DNA from: Paenibacillus marchantiophytorum
GTDB taxonomy: Bacteria; Bacillota; Bacilli; Paenibacillales; NBRC-103111
Direction of reading: 5' to 3'
Length of the DNA: 64,000 nt
Assembly: GCF_014640555.1 (NCBI RefSeq)
Contig: NZ_BMHE01000004.1
Coordinates: 216,997-280,996, forward strand
Made by a program: the position numbers and the translations under genes. Under the pieces are notes generated by a model that saw only the letters and a program-made list of their open reading frames with translations, made no database searches and had not been told where the DNA came from. Position 1 is the first letter of the stretch. Every line of letters begins with the position of its first letter. This document shows, in pieces, positions 27,601 through 36,086 of the stretch.

Positions 27601-30404
27601 TCCGGTTCATAGAAGAGCCGAATCCCGTTAATCATTTTCTCACCGACATTAATTTTTGCCATTTCGGCTCTAATTTGGCCCGCTAGCTTATCGAGTACTT
27701 CCTGTGTCGCTGTTGGACTACTCAGCAGCGCTGGGGCTTGATCAAGCAGCTTTTGCACATCAATAAGGTAGGAATGATCTTCATGGAAGCCGCGAATGAA
27801 CGCATCGGCATCGCTAATCGCTCCTGTAAGGCTGGTCTTGTCGATTCTAAATCCATTCTTGTTGAAGATGTTGAACTCAGCAGCCGATGCATACTGCTTG
27901 CCCGCATCGCTTCTTGACTCAAGCGCAGTGAACTTCACATAAGATGCGCCCTTTGCGTCAAAGGTTGCTGTTTTCTCGGTTTTGTCCGCGTCCCAGGTTC
28001 CTTCAGCCACTTTGGTGAAAGCGGTACCGTCAGTGCTCACGGATATTTCGAACTTAGTAACAACACCATTCCAATCAGCATCTTGCCGCGGCAAGTATTT
28101 CAGCTTATTAACACCCCCATACGCTTTGCCTAAGTTAAAAGTAATGGAGTGCGGCAGTGCCGAATAAGAGCTGTCCCATGCCGTGTGCCAGTTCGTTCCG
28201 GAATCTCCATCCAGCGTCCCCCCCGGTCCTTCACCTGATGCCGAACTGTCAGACGTTGCCGTCATTTGGCTTTGCGGAATGATCCCAGTCTCAACGGACT
28301 TGAACACCAAGCTATACTCAGCATTTAGTTTAATTAATATCTGAGCTATGTCTTCCTGGCTCGCAAACGTGTTGGATTTAACCGCAGTGGCTTCGTCAAC
28401 TAACGTCTTCAATTTCGTTGTGTCTACACTTGCTGCATTTGCTTCGATAAAGTCATCAGCTCTGGTAATCGCATTCGCGAGTGCTAGCGTATCTGCTGTG
28501 AAATTGGACTTTCTCATAATATTGATCTCAGCAGCCGATGCATACTGGGCTCCCGATCCGTTCGTTTCATCCGCCTTTAACCTTACATATCTTGCAGATG
28601 CCGACGAGAAAGTTGCGGTTTTCTCCGACTTATCATTCTTCCATGTGCCTTGTGCAACAGGATTGAAAACGGTACCATCAGTACTCACTTCAACCGTATA
28701 CTTGGTAATAACGCCATTCCAATCGGCATCTTGCCTTGGTAAGTAGCGCACCTGGTAGACATCATCATAAGATGCTCCAAGATCGTAAGTAATCGTGTGC
28801 GGACCTCCATCGTAAGGATCCCAAGACGTGTGCCATTTGGTTGAGTTATTCCCATCCAGTGTATTCGCAGGCTCTTCTCCGGATTGAGCGCTGCTTGCCG
28901 TCGCGCTCATTTCGCTCTGAGGAATAACCGTGCTGCTTGTATAGGAAGCTCCGTCAATGACGAAGGTTGTAATCGATTTTGCTCCAACGGTTGTGTGGAG
29001 AGTTTTATCCAAGACGGGTACATCTGCCTTCTGGGCGACATTCTCCGTGGCAGAGGATACATAAGGCGTTGCATTCCCGGTGACCGTATTAAACTGAGAC
29101 ATGTTCAATGAAATATCTTCATTAGTCGCACTTGCATTTCTGTATACAACATAGATTTTATTCTTGGCAGGATCATAAGCGGCTAACGTGTTGTCATTGT
29201 TATCTGCGATGAATCTGGAGCCCTGTGGGATGAATTTACTGAACTGCTGCATAGCATAATACTTCTTCGTGTACCACCACTGTTGCGTATCGAAATCAGC
29301 ATGAAGGAGACCCCAATTCATATTCTCCTTGTCCTTCTGCATGTTTTTCTCGCTCTCAATCGCTTGCCAGAGGACCCACCCCTTAGGCTCAAGCCATGTG
29401 ATGTCCGTCATAATTCTTTCTGATAAAGCCAATGCCGGTTCAAAATCGTCGTGATTATGAGCAACTCCTGAAGGACCAAGATCCACTTCAGACATCCATA
29501 ACGGCTTGCCCGCCGCTTTGGCTTGATTTCTGATTCCGTATCGATCCGAACCGCCGTAGGAGTGGGTGTTCATTTTCCCGACATTCTCTTTCGTAGTTTC
29601 ATCATACGAATTCCAATTGGATACGAAGGTATCAAGAATCGATTCATCCATGGCCGCAACTTTAACGGATTGCAGACCCTCAGCATCCAGTTTCGCGCGG
29701 GTTGTATTAATGAGCTTCATTTGCGAGGCAACGTCATAATGCGAACCTTCTTGGCCCCCGTTAAATCCCCAGTACTTTGTGTTAGGTTCGTTCATAGGGG
29801 AAAGGTAATTGAAATCAATATTCCAATTCTCTTTGAAATGCTTTACAACGCCCGCCATATAGGCAGCAAAATTATCATATTCCTCTGGTTTCAAGTTGTC
29901 TTTCCCAGAATCCCTATTTCCCGTTGTGCTTCCGCTGACCGTCATATAGTAGGGAGCCGAATTTGAGAACGCCTCCAATTGATTAGCGCCTCTTGCTTTC
30001 GCGGCTTGAAGCCACCAACGCTGATTGGCATCTTGCGACCAATCCCATACACCTTGGGATGGTGAGAACCCCGGAACTTCGCCACCTTGGCGCATCGTCT
30101 CGTAAGCAGGATTTTCACCGCCGCCAATATTATATCTGGCAATATTTAAATTCAATCCTGCTGGAGAGTAAAGCGCATCGGCCAGTGCATTTCTGGTTGT
30201 ATCTTCCCAGCCCCCGGTTATATTGGCAAACCACGCGAGCGATGTTCCCCATCCGTCCCATGATTGCTGCATGTTGCTTGGATCTAGATCAATCGTAGTC
30301 GTTGCCGCACTCGCCTCTTGCGCCGTTAACCCGTAAAATGCCGGTGATACTAAAGACAAAGCAAGGCATGAAGCAAATAACTTTCTTCCAACTTTTGTAG
30401 TCAT
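23430..30404 (-). CDS. SLH-anchored bifunctional GH30-GH43 galactanase
   Basis: A 2324-residue surface enzyme with signal peptide at 1-~33 (CLALSLVSPAFYGL, ending EASA). A GH30 barrel (~34-480) opens SWDGWGTSLAWFANITGGW, with acid/base Glu in LSPMNEPNTKYWGF (~205) and nucleophile Glu in LWMSEVDLG (~305), most like endo-beta-1,6-galactanases. Three discoidin domains (~495-631, 708-850, 928-1078) alternate with ~70-residue helical spacers. A GH43 five-bladed propeller (~1152-1568; AHGGGILYNEKNKMYYWYGE, HREAPAIFKQDGVYYMITSG) resembles exo-beta-1,3-galactanases (GH43_24). Then come an InlB-type repeat (FAGWYQNSALTIPWDF), Big_4, FIVAR-like and Big_2 domains, an 11-Gly linker, the conserved module and three SLH domains. 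AAGGAGG precedes the ATG by 8 nt. Together the two catalytic domains point to type-II arabinogalactan; the subfamilies are my inference. Confidence 0.88.
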   Translation of the reverse strand: MTTKVGRKLFASCLALSLVSPAFYGLTAQEASAATTTIDLDPSNMQQSWDGWGTSLAWFANITGGWEDTTRNALADALYSPAGLNLNIARYNIGGGENPAYETMRQGGEVPGFSPSQGVWDWSQDANQRWWLQAAKARGANQLEAFSNSAPYYMTVSGSTTGNRDSGKDNLKPEEYDNFAAYMAGVVKHFKENWNIDFNYLSPMNEPNTKYWGFNGGQEGSHYDVASQMKLINTTRAKLDAEGLQSVKVAAMDESILDTFVSNWNSYDETTKENVGKMNTHSYGGSDRYGIRNQAKAAGKPLWMSEVDLGPSGVAHNHDDFEPALALSERIMTDITWLEPKGWVLWQAIESEKNMQKDKENMNWGLLHADFDTQQWWYTKKYYAMQQFSKFIPQGSRFIADNNDNTLAAYDPAKNKIYVVYRNASATNEDISLNMSQFNTVTGNATPYVSSATENVAQKADVPVLDKTLHTTVGAKSITTFVIDGASYTSSTVIPQSEMSATASSAQSGEEPANTLDGNNSTKWHTSWDPYDGGPHTITYDLGASYDDVYQVRYLPRQDADWNGVITKYTVEVSTDGTVFNPVAQGTWKNDKSEKTATFSSASARYVRLKADETNGSGAQYASAAEINIMRKSNFTADTLALANAITRADDFIEANAASVDTTKLKTLVDEATAVKSNTFASQEDIAQILIKLNAEYSLVFKSVETGIIPQSQMTATSDSSASGEGPGGTLDGDSGTNWHTAWDSSYSALPHSITFNLGKAYGGVNKLKYLPRQDADWNGVVTKFEISVSTDGTAFTKVAEGTWDADKTEKTATFDAKGASYVKFTALESRSDAGKQYASAAEFNIFNKNGFRIDKTSLTGAISDADAFIRGFHEDHSYLIDVQKLLDQAPALLSSPTATQEVLDKLAGQIRAEMAKINVGEKMINGIRLFYEPEAYQGNPSSLMLDNNNSTFYESNWDGNGRKYKSGDYIIIDLGQSIADVGKILVTPRQDKANGRIKQFKIYLSDSNLSGKASNGTQKYLDDNFQFTANGTFDATSSSAQSATFKSGKARYVAIQAITTGGDGNTLSTAEIAVSQKRGTAFNTSSLQTAINRLRTVSGISPKVEATIENQVAEIGALSDLTEESIAYYTGVLQDLYNLYLSLGKVDSIESGKLWLDTEGVPIQAHGGGILYNEKNKMYYWYGEDKSADNVGSGYVPVTGVHAYSSKDLYNWKNEGIVLPVFNNPQLGKDELPAGDLLLYLSENSETYKTSGEPFDPKRVVTITNRDGDYTKSMKSPINSLSKYNSNERINELNALYKDKTNAEKQVMYKDFNWDKVVERPKVVYNKKTDKYVMWWHQDGPIAGEYWAAEGGVAISDSPTGPFKFLGTSRLPNNGWGGGEGEGMLRDMTLFVDDDDKGYLIYASEGNGTEIVMQLNDDYTGPAKNERNQSLEGVHWAKAVWNHREAPAIFKQDGVYYMITSGTKGWEPVAAQYHRATNILGPWEDKDNPARGYNNDKTFFSQSTFVLPYRDANGDIVSNKFIFMGDRWNASNLKDSRYVWLPIDVNTQDNTIGFWWQDEWDFSYFQPGKKVIFNSNGGDAVRTIFGVSEGSKITKPTDPTRTGYLFAGWYQNSALTIPWDFTVNTVQGTDITLFAKWEQTVVTTVLPVSVVTVTYVKPVLPTEVTVVYNDNATANKSVQWNAIDRSQYAAVGIFTVNGAVDGTSILAVANVTVTEGVYYEKEVLKALIANVKGKLNIAVEGSEVGKYPVGSKQTLQTAIDQAQQVVDNDSATKPQFEQATASLNAALQAFEASVIKEVLVLSIKIDSASDVINLNGGSLQLYASVSPTTATNATVTWAVYERDGTATDKASINQSGVLTVSKVGVVKVVATANDRSGVVSEKLISITSDQYRGGGGGGGGGGGPTAPIEKEDPAQYVLKDSELRIDPAQDGQTAVTAIINRERLAQKLADLHKTANSSVLNFEIPGEHASNAIQLPLQVLYNGYKENPGTILTVHSHLGTYDLPLSILKREDVASLANAEDASLIVRMDKVKAQHKEQFEQSLTDKGLERVSDIIDYKVILKTKDKEVEITNFGNSFITRVMNVNGVIQDSSAATAVAFDPVTGKLRFVPSVFAVKDGKTEVTVIRNTNSMYTIVENKKTFDDMKGHWAQKDVENLASKMVIDGTTDRTYTPEMQVTRAQFAALLVRGLGLPTETTPSVFTDVAATQWYASEVGTAAKYGLVQGVGEGKFNPDQLITREQMVVMMMKAVALVQGEAKPEAATNTSFADQDQLSDYARGAVADAADKGLVHGKTATSFAPQDVATRAEAAVIIKQAMQYLKLIN

Positions 30405-30450
30405 TCAGATAACCTCCTTCTTTGATGGCATAACCATCGGAACCATAATT

Positions 30451-30464
30451 TGGAAACGCTTACC
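30451..30464. promoter_or_regulatory. cre-like site upstream of the GH30-GH43 gene
   Basis: TGGAAACGCTTACC matches the CcpA consensus apart from one or two positions and lies ~47 nt upstream of the start codon. Confidence 0.6.
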
Positions 30465-30514
30465 GGGCTTTTCAAAAAAAACGGGATTTGATTTACATCA
30501 ATTCCCCATAATAA

Positions 30515-30543
30515 GGGGAGGAGATGCCCTGCATCCCTCTCCC
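30515..30543 (-). terminator. Possible terminator after the solute-binding protein gene
   Basis: GGGGAGGAGATGC and GCATCCCTCTCCC form a GC-rich stem with small mismatches, starting 17 nt past the stop at 30561. No good T-run follows. Confidence 0.45.
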
Positions 30544-30560
30544 ATTCTCAAGCGTGAACC

Positions 30561-31871
30561 TTACTTACTTGCTCTTGCTTTTGTCCATTTATCATTCAGA
30601 TCGTTAGCAATCTTATCCAGCGGCGTTCCGCCCATCATTTCTTGACCAAGCTTCTTCCAATCCAATTGGATCGAGTTTACATATTTATTGAAGTTCTCTC
30701 CGCCTGGAAGAAAGCTGAATTCTTCCACTTTGTTAGCTTTGTAGAACTCAGTCAGGAACGGAACATCGGCTTTAACACCCTCCATAACGGAGTTCGCTTG
30801 CTTCTTGTTCACATAGAAGGAGTAAGCATCCGAGGAGAACATCCACTCTTGGAATTTCTTAGCTGCTTCTGCGTTTTTGGATTTGTTGTAAATACCGAAG
30901 AAGTTATCCGTGAAAGTCATCACTTTCAGCGGCTCCGACTCCGAATGACGAGTTGGCAGTGCGAATGCTGCTAAGTCATCCGTGTTGCCAACTTTGGATT
31001 TGTATTGCGGCAAGTACCAAAGTCCTGCAGCAATCACTGCTGCCTTTTTCGCTTCAAACAATCCTGTTGCTTGGTCATTGCTCAAACCTAGCGGATCAGC
31101 GCCCATGACTTTGGCATCATACAGGGTTTGAATATCCGTGTAAGCTTTATAGAATGGCGTACCTTTATCAAAAGGTTTGTCCATTCCGGCAATTTTGTCG
31201 TAGTAGTTTGCGTCACCGGATGCTAATATCGGCATGAATTCGTTAAACGGATAGTTCGGCCAGGAATCCTTGCCACCCATGGCATACGGCTGATATTTCC
31301 CGCTCTTTTTGATCGTCGTTAATACGCTTACAAACTGCTCCCACGTTGTTGGAACGCTTAAGCCCAGCTCTTTAAATACACTCGGATGATAGTAAACAAG
31401 TTCAGGGAACGAGATAACAGGCAAAGCTAGAATTTTACCATCAACAGCATATTGCTTGGCTTTCGTATTTTTGGCTGTAACGCTCAGGTCATTCAGTGGA
31501 AGAAGTTCCGCTTTGAAATCACTGATGAAATTCGGCTTCAATTCAATAATATCAGGCAGCTCATTAGCGGCTAATCTTACTTTCATCGCTTGCAAGTAAT
31601 CGCCATCACTTTTGAACGTTTCGACTTCCATTTTCACGTTCGGCATAACGGTGGAAAACTCTTTGACCTTTTTAGTCCAGCTATCCAGGAATTCGCTATC
31701 GCTATCCCACATCGCAAGTTTTAATGTAATCGCATTCTCTTTCGTGTTGTTTGCTGCCGTGGGAGCAGGTGAAGCGCTGCTACCCGCAGTAGTCGTCGTA
31801 TTGGTGCTGCAACCTGCTAATCCAAACGTCAAGGCAATTGAAAGTACAGATGTTACTAGTCTTTTTTTCAT
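30561..31871 (-). CDS. Sugar ABC transporter substrate-binding lipoprotein
   Basis: Extracellular solute-binding protein, family 1 (CUT1 class), 436 residues. The N-terminus has a lipoprotein signal with lipobox LAGC at ~18-21, so the mature protein is anchored by a lipidated Cys and followed by a Thr/Ala/Ser-rich spacer. The body reads as a typical periplasmic-binding fold (LKLAMWDSDSEFLDSW, LPDIIELKPNF, YYHPSVFKELGLSVPTTWEQ, GLWYLPQYKS). I start at the ATG at 31871; the upstream TTG at 31892 is part of the AGGGGG ribosome-site region. The two permeases that should pair with it lie 6-8 kb upstream (38143-39905), separated by the kinase/regulator pair and GH42. The ligand is probably an oligosaccharide released by the surface enzymes. 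Confidence 0.88.
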   Translation of the reverse strand: MKKRLVTSVLSIALTFGLAGCSTNTTTTAGSSASPAPTAANNTKENAITLKLAMWDSDSEFLDSWTKKVKEFSTVMPNVKMEVETFKSDGDYLQAMKVRLAANELPDIIELKPNFISDFKAELLPLNDLSVTAKNTKAKQYAVDGKILALPVISFPELVYYHPSVFKELGLSVPTTWEQFVSVLTTIKKSGKYQPYAMGGKDSWPNYPFNEFMPILASGDANYYDKIAGMDKPFDKGTPFYKAYTDIQTLYDAKVMGADPLGLSNDQATGLFEAKKAAVIAAGLWYLPQYKSKVGNTDDLAAFALPTRHSESEPLKVMTFTDNFFGIYNKSKNAEAAKKFQEWMFSSDAYSFYVNKKQANSVMEGVKADVPFLTEFYKANKVEEFSFLPGGENFNKYVNSIQLDWKKLGQEMMGGTPLDKIANDLNDKWTKARASK

Positions 31872-31935
31872 AGTCTTTCTTAACCCCCTCAAGATTACGT
31901 AAGTTCTTATTTACAATCTTATCTTACATAAATTC

Positions 31936-31949
31936 GGAATACGCTTTCA
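31936..31949. promoter_or_regulatory. cre-like site upstream of the solute-binding protein gene
   Basis: GGAATACGCTTTCA, reading TGAAAGCGTATTCC on the coding strand, fits the CcpA consensus well. It lies in the gap between the response regulator stop and the lipoprotein start. Confidence 0.55.
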
Positions 31950-31986
31950 TTGATATATTTAGTCATTAGTTTGATAAATTTTGTGC

Positions 31987-33627
31987 TCACTCTTTTTTTC
32001 TTGCATAGTTGTCCCGGTATTTCTGAGGGCTCATCCCCCGATATTTTTTAAACACACGGCTGAAATGTTCCGGGTTCTCATACCCCACTTTCACGGCAAT
32101 CTCATACATTTTCATGTCGGTTTCGATTAGCCTTGTTGCCTCATTGATCCGCAGTTTTGTCACATATTCAATAAAATGCTCACCCGTTTCTTTGACGAAC
32201 TGTTTACTGAGATGGCTCTCTGTCACTTGTGCCCATTCGCTAACTTGACCAAGCGTAATTGAATTGCAATAATTCTTCTCTACGTAACGCTTGACTCTCT
32301 CCACTAACCGCTGCGGGTTTTCTTCACGTATTTTGTCAGGATGCAGCAAATCTGCTAGGCGAAATACAAGCTTCTCAATCCACTCATGTAAATCTTCACG
32401 GAACGTGAATTGTTCAACAATTTCGTAAGGTCTTCGCCGCGTTTCTATCACATGCGTCCAATTCATCCCTTTTGCATGCAGTAATGCGCCTATATTCCAA
32501 ATCAGTTCTTCATAAATAGGGAGCGAGCTTTCCAACGTTACATGGGGCATATCGCTCAATTGACTTAACCCCGTGTACAATTGCTGCTGCCACTTGCGGT
32601 CTCCCTTATCCATGAGATACATCATCACCGAGTAATCATACGGCGTAGGCAGCTGTCTTTCGTTCACGCTTACCGTTTCAGAATAATACACGCGCCCAGG
32701 GCCTTCCGAGAATCGCAGATTGGCCAGGCTGCTCGCCTGACTATATCTAAGATGCCAGCTTTTCCAGTCTGTGCATGACTCCGCTACTCCGATGGACAGC
32801 GAAACATTAATAAAGTTTTTGACCGTATTGCGCAAAGAATCGAGGAGTTCAATTACACGTCCCCGCAAATTCAAGAAGCTTGTCGATGACTCATAACATA
32901 GAAGAATGGCATATTCATCCCCATTAATTTGCAGTAATTCATAGGGGTGCTTGACGATCTCCATCCCTTGTTTAATAATCCTGCCTACATGCTCATCATT
33001 GTCCGAACCGCCTTGCAGCGGCATATCCGTTATCCGATTTTGTTTATCCGGCATCACGGATACAAGGACATGCTGAAAGTTCGTAAATTGGAGCATCCAT
33101 TTCGAAAAAGAGTCGTCCTGCGCCAGATTGGGACTATAGAGATAATCTTTATCGCATAACAGTCCGCGGAGCCATATTTCTCGCTGCTTGAGATCGGCGT
33201 CCCTATTGGTTTTACTCATTCTTGCGGAAGAAATCGTTTTTTCTTTTAACTGAATAAGCGCTTTCTCAATGACCGGAACGATATGTTCTGGATCAAGATC
33301 AGCTTTCATAATATAATCCACAGCCCCTAGCAGAAACGCTTTTCGCACGAAATCAAAGTCTGAATAGGCGCTCAACACAATACTCACTGGCGAGTTAGCT
33401 AAATTCGCTTCCTGCAGCTTGGACAGGAGCGTAAGGGCATCCATAATCGGCATGCTCATATCGACAATCATTAAATCAACGTCCTGCTGCCCCGATATTC
33501 GTTCCCATGCTTCATGACCATCTGCAGCCTCAGCTACCACCTCGCAGTCCAGATCACTCCACGGAATAATCGCACTCATGGCTAGTCTCACTAGCGGCTC
33601 GTCATCGACGATCATTACTCTAAACAT
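31987..33627 (-). CDS. YesN-type response regulator (second pair)
   Basis: A 546-residue cytoplasmic regulator. N-terminal receiver with VDDEP, the phosphoacceptor Asp in MIVDMSMP (~56) and VLSAYSD. The middle region is typical of YesN proteins. The C-terminal ~100 residues form an AraC-type DNA-binding domain (ITLGQVSEWAQVTESHLSKQ, KMYEIAVKVGYENPEHFSRV, ending FKKYRGMSPQKYR). GGGGATG lies upstream of the ATG. Order in the unit is kinase, small ORF, regulator, then the sugar-binding lipoprotein. This arrangement suggests it controls the transporter and GH42, which is an inference from position. Confidence 0.88.
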   Translation of the reverse strand: MFRVMIVDDEPLVRLAMSAIIPWSDLDCEVVAEAADGHEAWERISGQQDVDLMIVDMSMPIMDALTLLSKLQEANLANSPVSIVLSAYSDFDFVRKAFLLGAVDYIMKADLDPEHIVPVIEKALIQLKEKTISSARMSKTNRDADLKQREIWLRGLLCDKDYLYSPNLAQDDSFSKWMLQFTNFQHVLVSVMPDKQNRITDMPLQGGSDNDEHVGRIIKQGMEIVKHPYELLQINGDEYAILLCYESSTSFLNLRGRVIELLDSLRNTVKNFINVSLSIGVAESCTDWKSWHLRYSQASSLANLRFSEGPGRVYYSETVSVNERQLPTPYDYSVMMYLMDKGDRKWQQQLYTGLSQLSDMPHVTLESSLPIYEELIWNIGALLHAKGMNWTHVIETRRRPYEIVEQFTFREDLHEWIEKLVFRLADLLHPDKIREENPQRLVERVKRYVEKNYCNSITLGQVSEWAQVTESHLSKQFVKETGEHFIEYVTKLRINEATRLIETDMKMYEIAVKVGYENPEHFSRVFKKYRGMSPQKYRDNYARKKE

Positions 33628-33669
33628 TTTTTTTCATCCCCAATCTGAATAAAAGCCGATATGACCGTT

Positions 33670-33921
33670 TTACTCCTGAACAATAACCTGATCATACCTT
33701 TGCTCGATGACACCTGGAACTTCGTAAAGTAAGTAAGAACGACCGCTAACTTCTCCGCGAAACGAACTGGGAAAAGACATGTATTCTTTCTTTGACAAGA
33801 TTGGCAGAATGGCAATATCTACAGACATCCCAAATCTATCCTTCAACTCCAAAGCGGAAAGAAAGCTTTTTTCGATGAGAATAATTCGATCATATTTGGT
33901 ATCGTATAAGCAAAATTTCAT
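33670..33921 (-). CDS. Small hypothetical protein between kinase and regulator genes
   Basis: An 83-residue frame (ATG at 33921; a GTG at 33933 is too close to the GGGGGG tract to serve well). It is soluble-looking, with no signal peptide or membrane helix: KFCLYDTKYDRIILIEKSF, then AILPILSKKEYMSFPSSFRG, ending QVIVQE. It fills the gap between the kinase stop (34001) and the regulator start (33627) on the same strand, so it would be co-transcribed with them. I do not recognise a family. Residue composition looks protein-like rather than random, but no homology can be claimed. Confidence 0.45.
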   Translation of the reverse strand: MKFCLYDTKYDRIILIEKSFLSALELKDRFGMSVDIAILPILSKKEYMSFPSSFRGEVSGRSYLLYEVPGVIEQRYDQVIVQE

Positions 33922-34000
33922 AGGATATGACACGCCCCCCTTTATCCATTTCTCTATTCTTCTGGATAAATTAACGTTATCGCTGCCGGTAATGAGCGGG

Positions 34001-35821
34001 TTAAGCAGATTTTCCGTCAGTCAAGCTAATCGAAGGTTGATCCGGATTATTGGTCAAGAGGGGCAATACGATAGTGACCTCTGTTCCAACACCCAGTTTA
34101 CTGTTAATCTCGAGCCCATAGGGTTCTCCGTAATTTAAGCGAATCCGATCATTGACATTGGCAATACCAATACCGCATAGCGATTCCACTTTTTTCTCTT
34201 GCAGCAAAGCTTCCATCGTCTTCTGCTCCATGCCCTTGCCATTGTCAGTGATTGTCATGACGAGTTGACCGCTATATTTTCTGCCTGTAATTTTGACGAT
34301 CCCCATCGCTTCTTTGCCGTAAAATCCGTGAATAATCGCATTTTCCAAAATAGGCTGCAAAAGCAGCTTGAGAATGTAAGTGTCTGTCACACTTTCATCT
34401 AAATCGTATTCAACCTTAAAGCGGTCACCATAACGAACTTTCATAATATGAATATATTTCTCCAGGCTCTGCATCTCATCAAACAATTGAATGTAAGAGC
34501 CGCCGCGATGGAAGGTAGAAGATAACAATTTGATCAGAGAATCCGTCATTTCAACCAGATTCGTGGCTTTGGACAGCATCGCCATTATTTTTATGGCATT
34601 AAGGGTATTCACCAGAAAGTGCGGATTAATTTGCGATTGAAGCGCATCGATCTCTGCACGGTTTTTCAGCTTTTCCTGTTCTTGCCTTTCAACGATGAGC
34701 TCCTGGATGCGCACTGTCATATTTTGAAATGTTTTTCCTAACGAATAAATTTCCAATGGCCCTGAGAGGTCCAAATTAACTTGAAAGGAACCGCTTTTCA
34801 TTCTATTCATTTGATAGATTAATGATTTGATTGGACCTACGATACTACGAACTAGAAAAAAGGATACAATCAAAAAGATGACCAAGCCAGCCGCAGATAC
34901 ATTCATAATAAATTTATAAATTTGCTTGACCTCGGAAGTCATCTGATCATACGGAGTAATATAAATAATTTTCCATTCCGTTCGCTCCATAGTCAGGAAG
35001 GTAACAGACATTTGTTCATTATCAGCCATTGTTTTAAAGTTGCCGCTTTTCTTATCTTGGGCTTGTTCGATCGCTTGCTTTTCGATGTTTTGATTTTTAT
35101 CTTTGCTCGTATCCAACATGATATTTCCGTTTCCATCAAGGATAATAAAGCTGCCGTTTTGATTGGACGTGGATTCAGCCAGGTTCTCGAACACCTTGGC
35201 TTGTATCACAAAATAGATCATTTCAACATCGCTAAATGACCTTTCATACGTAGGAGCAATGGCTGCCGATAAAATATATTTATCATTCGACTCAATCAAT
35301 ACATTCTCTTCAGAGCCGAATAACTGTACTCGCCCTTGATTTTGCAGCGTTTTGTGATACAGCAGCGTCGCCTTCAAATAATTTTCGTTGATCCGCGTGT
35401 CGATGTTATGAAAATGCGTACCCTCAAAAAAGTAGGCGCCCCCGTCGCGATAGACGAACATCGCCGAAACAACATCTGGCATATCGTGCAAGTAACTTTT
35501 CAATTGGTTTTCTAATTGGAAGGAATAGTTGAATTGATCTTTGGATTCTGTGCTGCGATGAAAGGAAGTGGCAAGGGAAATGACATTATTATCCGAGGCA
35601 ATAGCGGCAACCGTCCTGATATATCTGCTTTTTTCCTGATCAATGGTATAGGATACTTGTTCCAATGTCTGCATCGTACGCGAGGTAATATTCGTCAGCA
35701 AAATATCGGTATACTTTCGTAATGACAACAACGCAACCAACACAATAGGCATCACAATAACGAAAAAAAACATCACGTAAAGGATCGATGTAATTGGCCA
35801 TCTCTTTTTAAACATACTCAC
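34001..35821 (-). CDS. YesM-type sensor histidine kinase (second pair)
   Basis: About 606 residues. First membrane helix at ~12-35 (SILYVMFFFVIVMPIVLVAL), an extracellular dCache-like sensor region, second helix at ~275-298 (VSAAGLVIFLIVSFFLVRSI), HAMP, the phosphoacceptor motif QINPHFLVNTLNAIKIM, and a HATPase domain with TITDNGKGMEQ and CGIGIANVNDRIRL. The start is uncertain. The frame is open to 35881, but a GTG at 35821 (MSMFKKRW) lies 9 nt after a nine-G tract that would serve as ribosome site, and an ATG follows at 35815. A cre-like box lies ~100 nt upstream. Adjacent genes are GH42 upstream and the small ORF/regulator downstream. Confidence 0.85.
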   Translation of the reverse strand: MSMFKKRWPITSILYVMFFFVIVMPIVLVALLSLRKYTDILLTNITSRTMQTLEQVSYTIDQEKSRYIRTVAAIASDNNVISLATSFHRSTESKDQFNYSFQLENQLKSYLHDMPDVVSAMFVYRDGGAYFFEGTHFHNIDTRINENYLKATLLYHKTLQNQGRVQLFGSEENVLIESNDKYILSAAIAPTYERSFSDVEMIYFVIQAKVFENLAESTSNQNGSFIILDGNGNIMLDTSKDKNQNIEKQAIEQAQDKKSGNFKTMADNEQMSVTFLTMERTEWKIIYITPYDQMTSEVKQIYKFIMNVSAAGLVIFLIVSFFLVRSIVGPIKSLIYQMNRMKSGSFQVNLDLSGPLEIYSLGKTFQNMTVRIQELIVERQEQEKLKNRAEIDALQSQINPHFLVNTLNAIKIMAMLSKATNLVEMTDSLIKLLSSTFHRGGSYIQLFDEMQSLEKYIHIMKVRYGDRFKVEYDLDESVTDTYILKLLLQPILENAIIHGFYGKEAMGIVKITGRKYSGQLVMTITDNGKGMEQKTMEALLQEKKVESLCGIGIANVNDRIRLNYGEPYGLEINSKLGVGTEVTIVLPLLTNNPDQPSISLTDGKSA

Positions 35822-35830
35822 TGCTGGGTT

Positions 35831-35839
35831 CCCCCCCCC
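35831..35839. other. Nine-base homopolymer in the kinase ribosome-site region
   Basis: Nine consecutive C on the plus strand (nine G on the coding strand) lie 9-17 nt before the GTG at 35821, where the Shine-Dalgarno sequence is expected. Tracts of this length can slip during replication and change spacing. Confidence 0.6.
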
Positions 35840-35918
35840 GGTTATCAAGTAACAACTAGGCATGTTATTACATATTCCCACATCTGACGGGATAACTGGG
35901 ACACCCAGTGTGTCAAAG

Positions 35919-35932
35919 TTGTTACGCTTTCA
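35919..35932. promoter_or_regulatory. cre-like site upstream of the second kinase gene
   Basis: TTGTTACGCTTTCA, reading TGAAAGCGTAACAA on the coding strand, matches the CcpA consensus core. It sits in the 36087-35821 gap upstream of the kinase/regulator unit. Confidence 0.55.
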
Positions 35933-36054
35933 CTAACTATTTAACCCTAATTTCGGCAGAATACGACATCAACTACCGTCATCATAAGTTTAAATACTTT
36001 CTGCGTCAACAGCCTAATACTTCCATTCGCCTCCTAAATATAGGAAGGAAAATC

Positions 36055-36080
36055 AAGGGAAGACAGGACTGCCTTCCCTT
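36055..36080 (-). terminator. Terminator after the GH42 gene
   Basis: AAGGGAAG and CTTCCCTT form a perfect 8-bp stem with a 10-nt loop, 6 nt past the GH42 stop. On the minus strand it is followed by GATTTTCCTT. Confidence 0.65.
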
Positions 36081-36086
36081 AGGAAA

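Noticed and set aside
33615..33815. Second minus-strand small frame between kinase and regulator
   Set aside because: It overlaps the 33670-33921 ORF out of phase and lacks a ribosome site.
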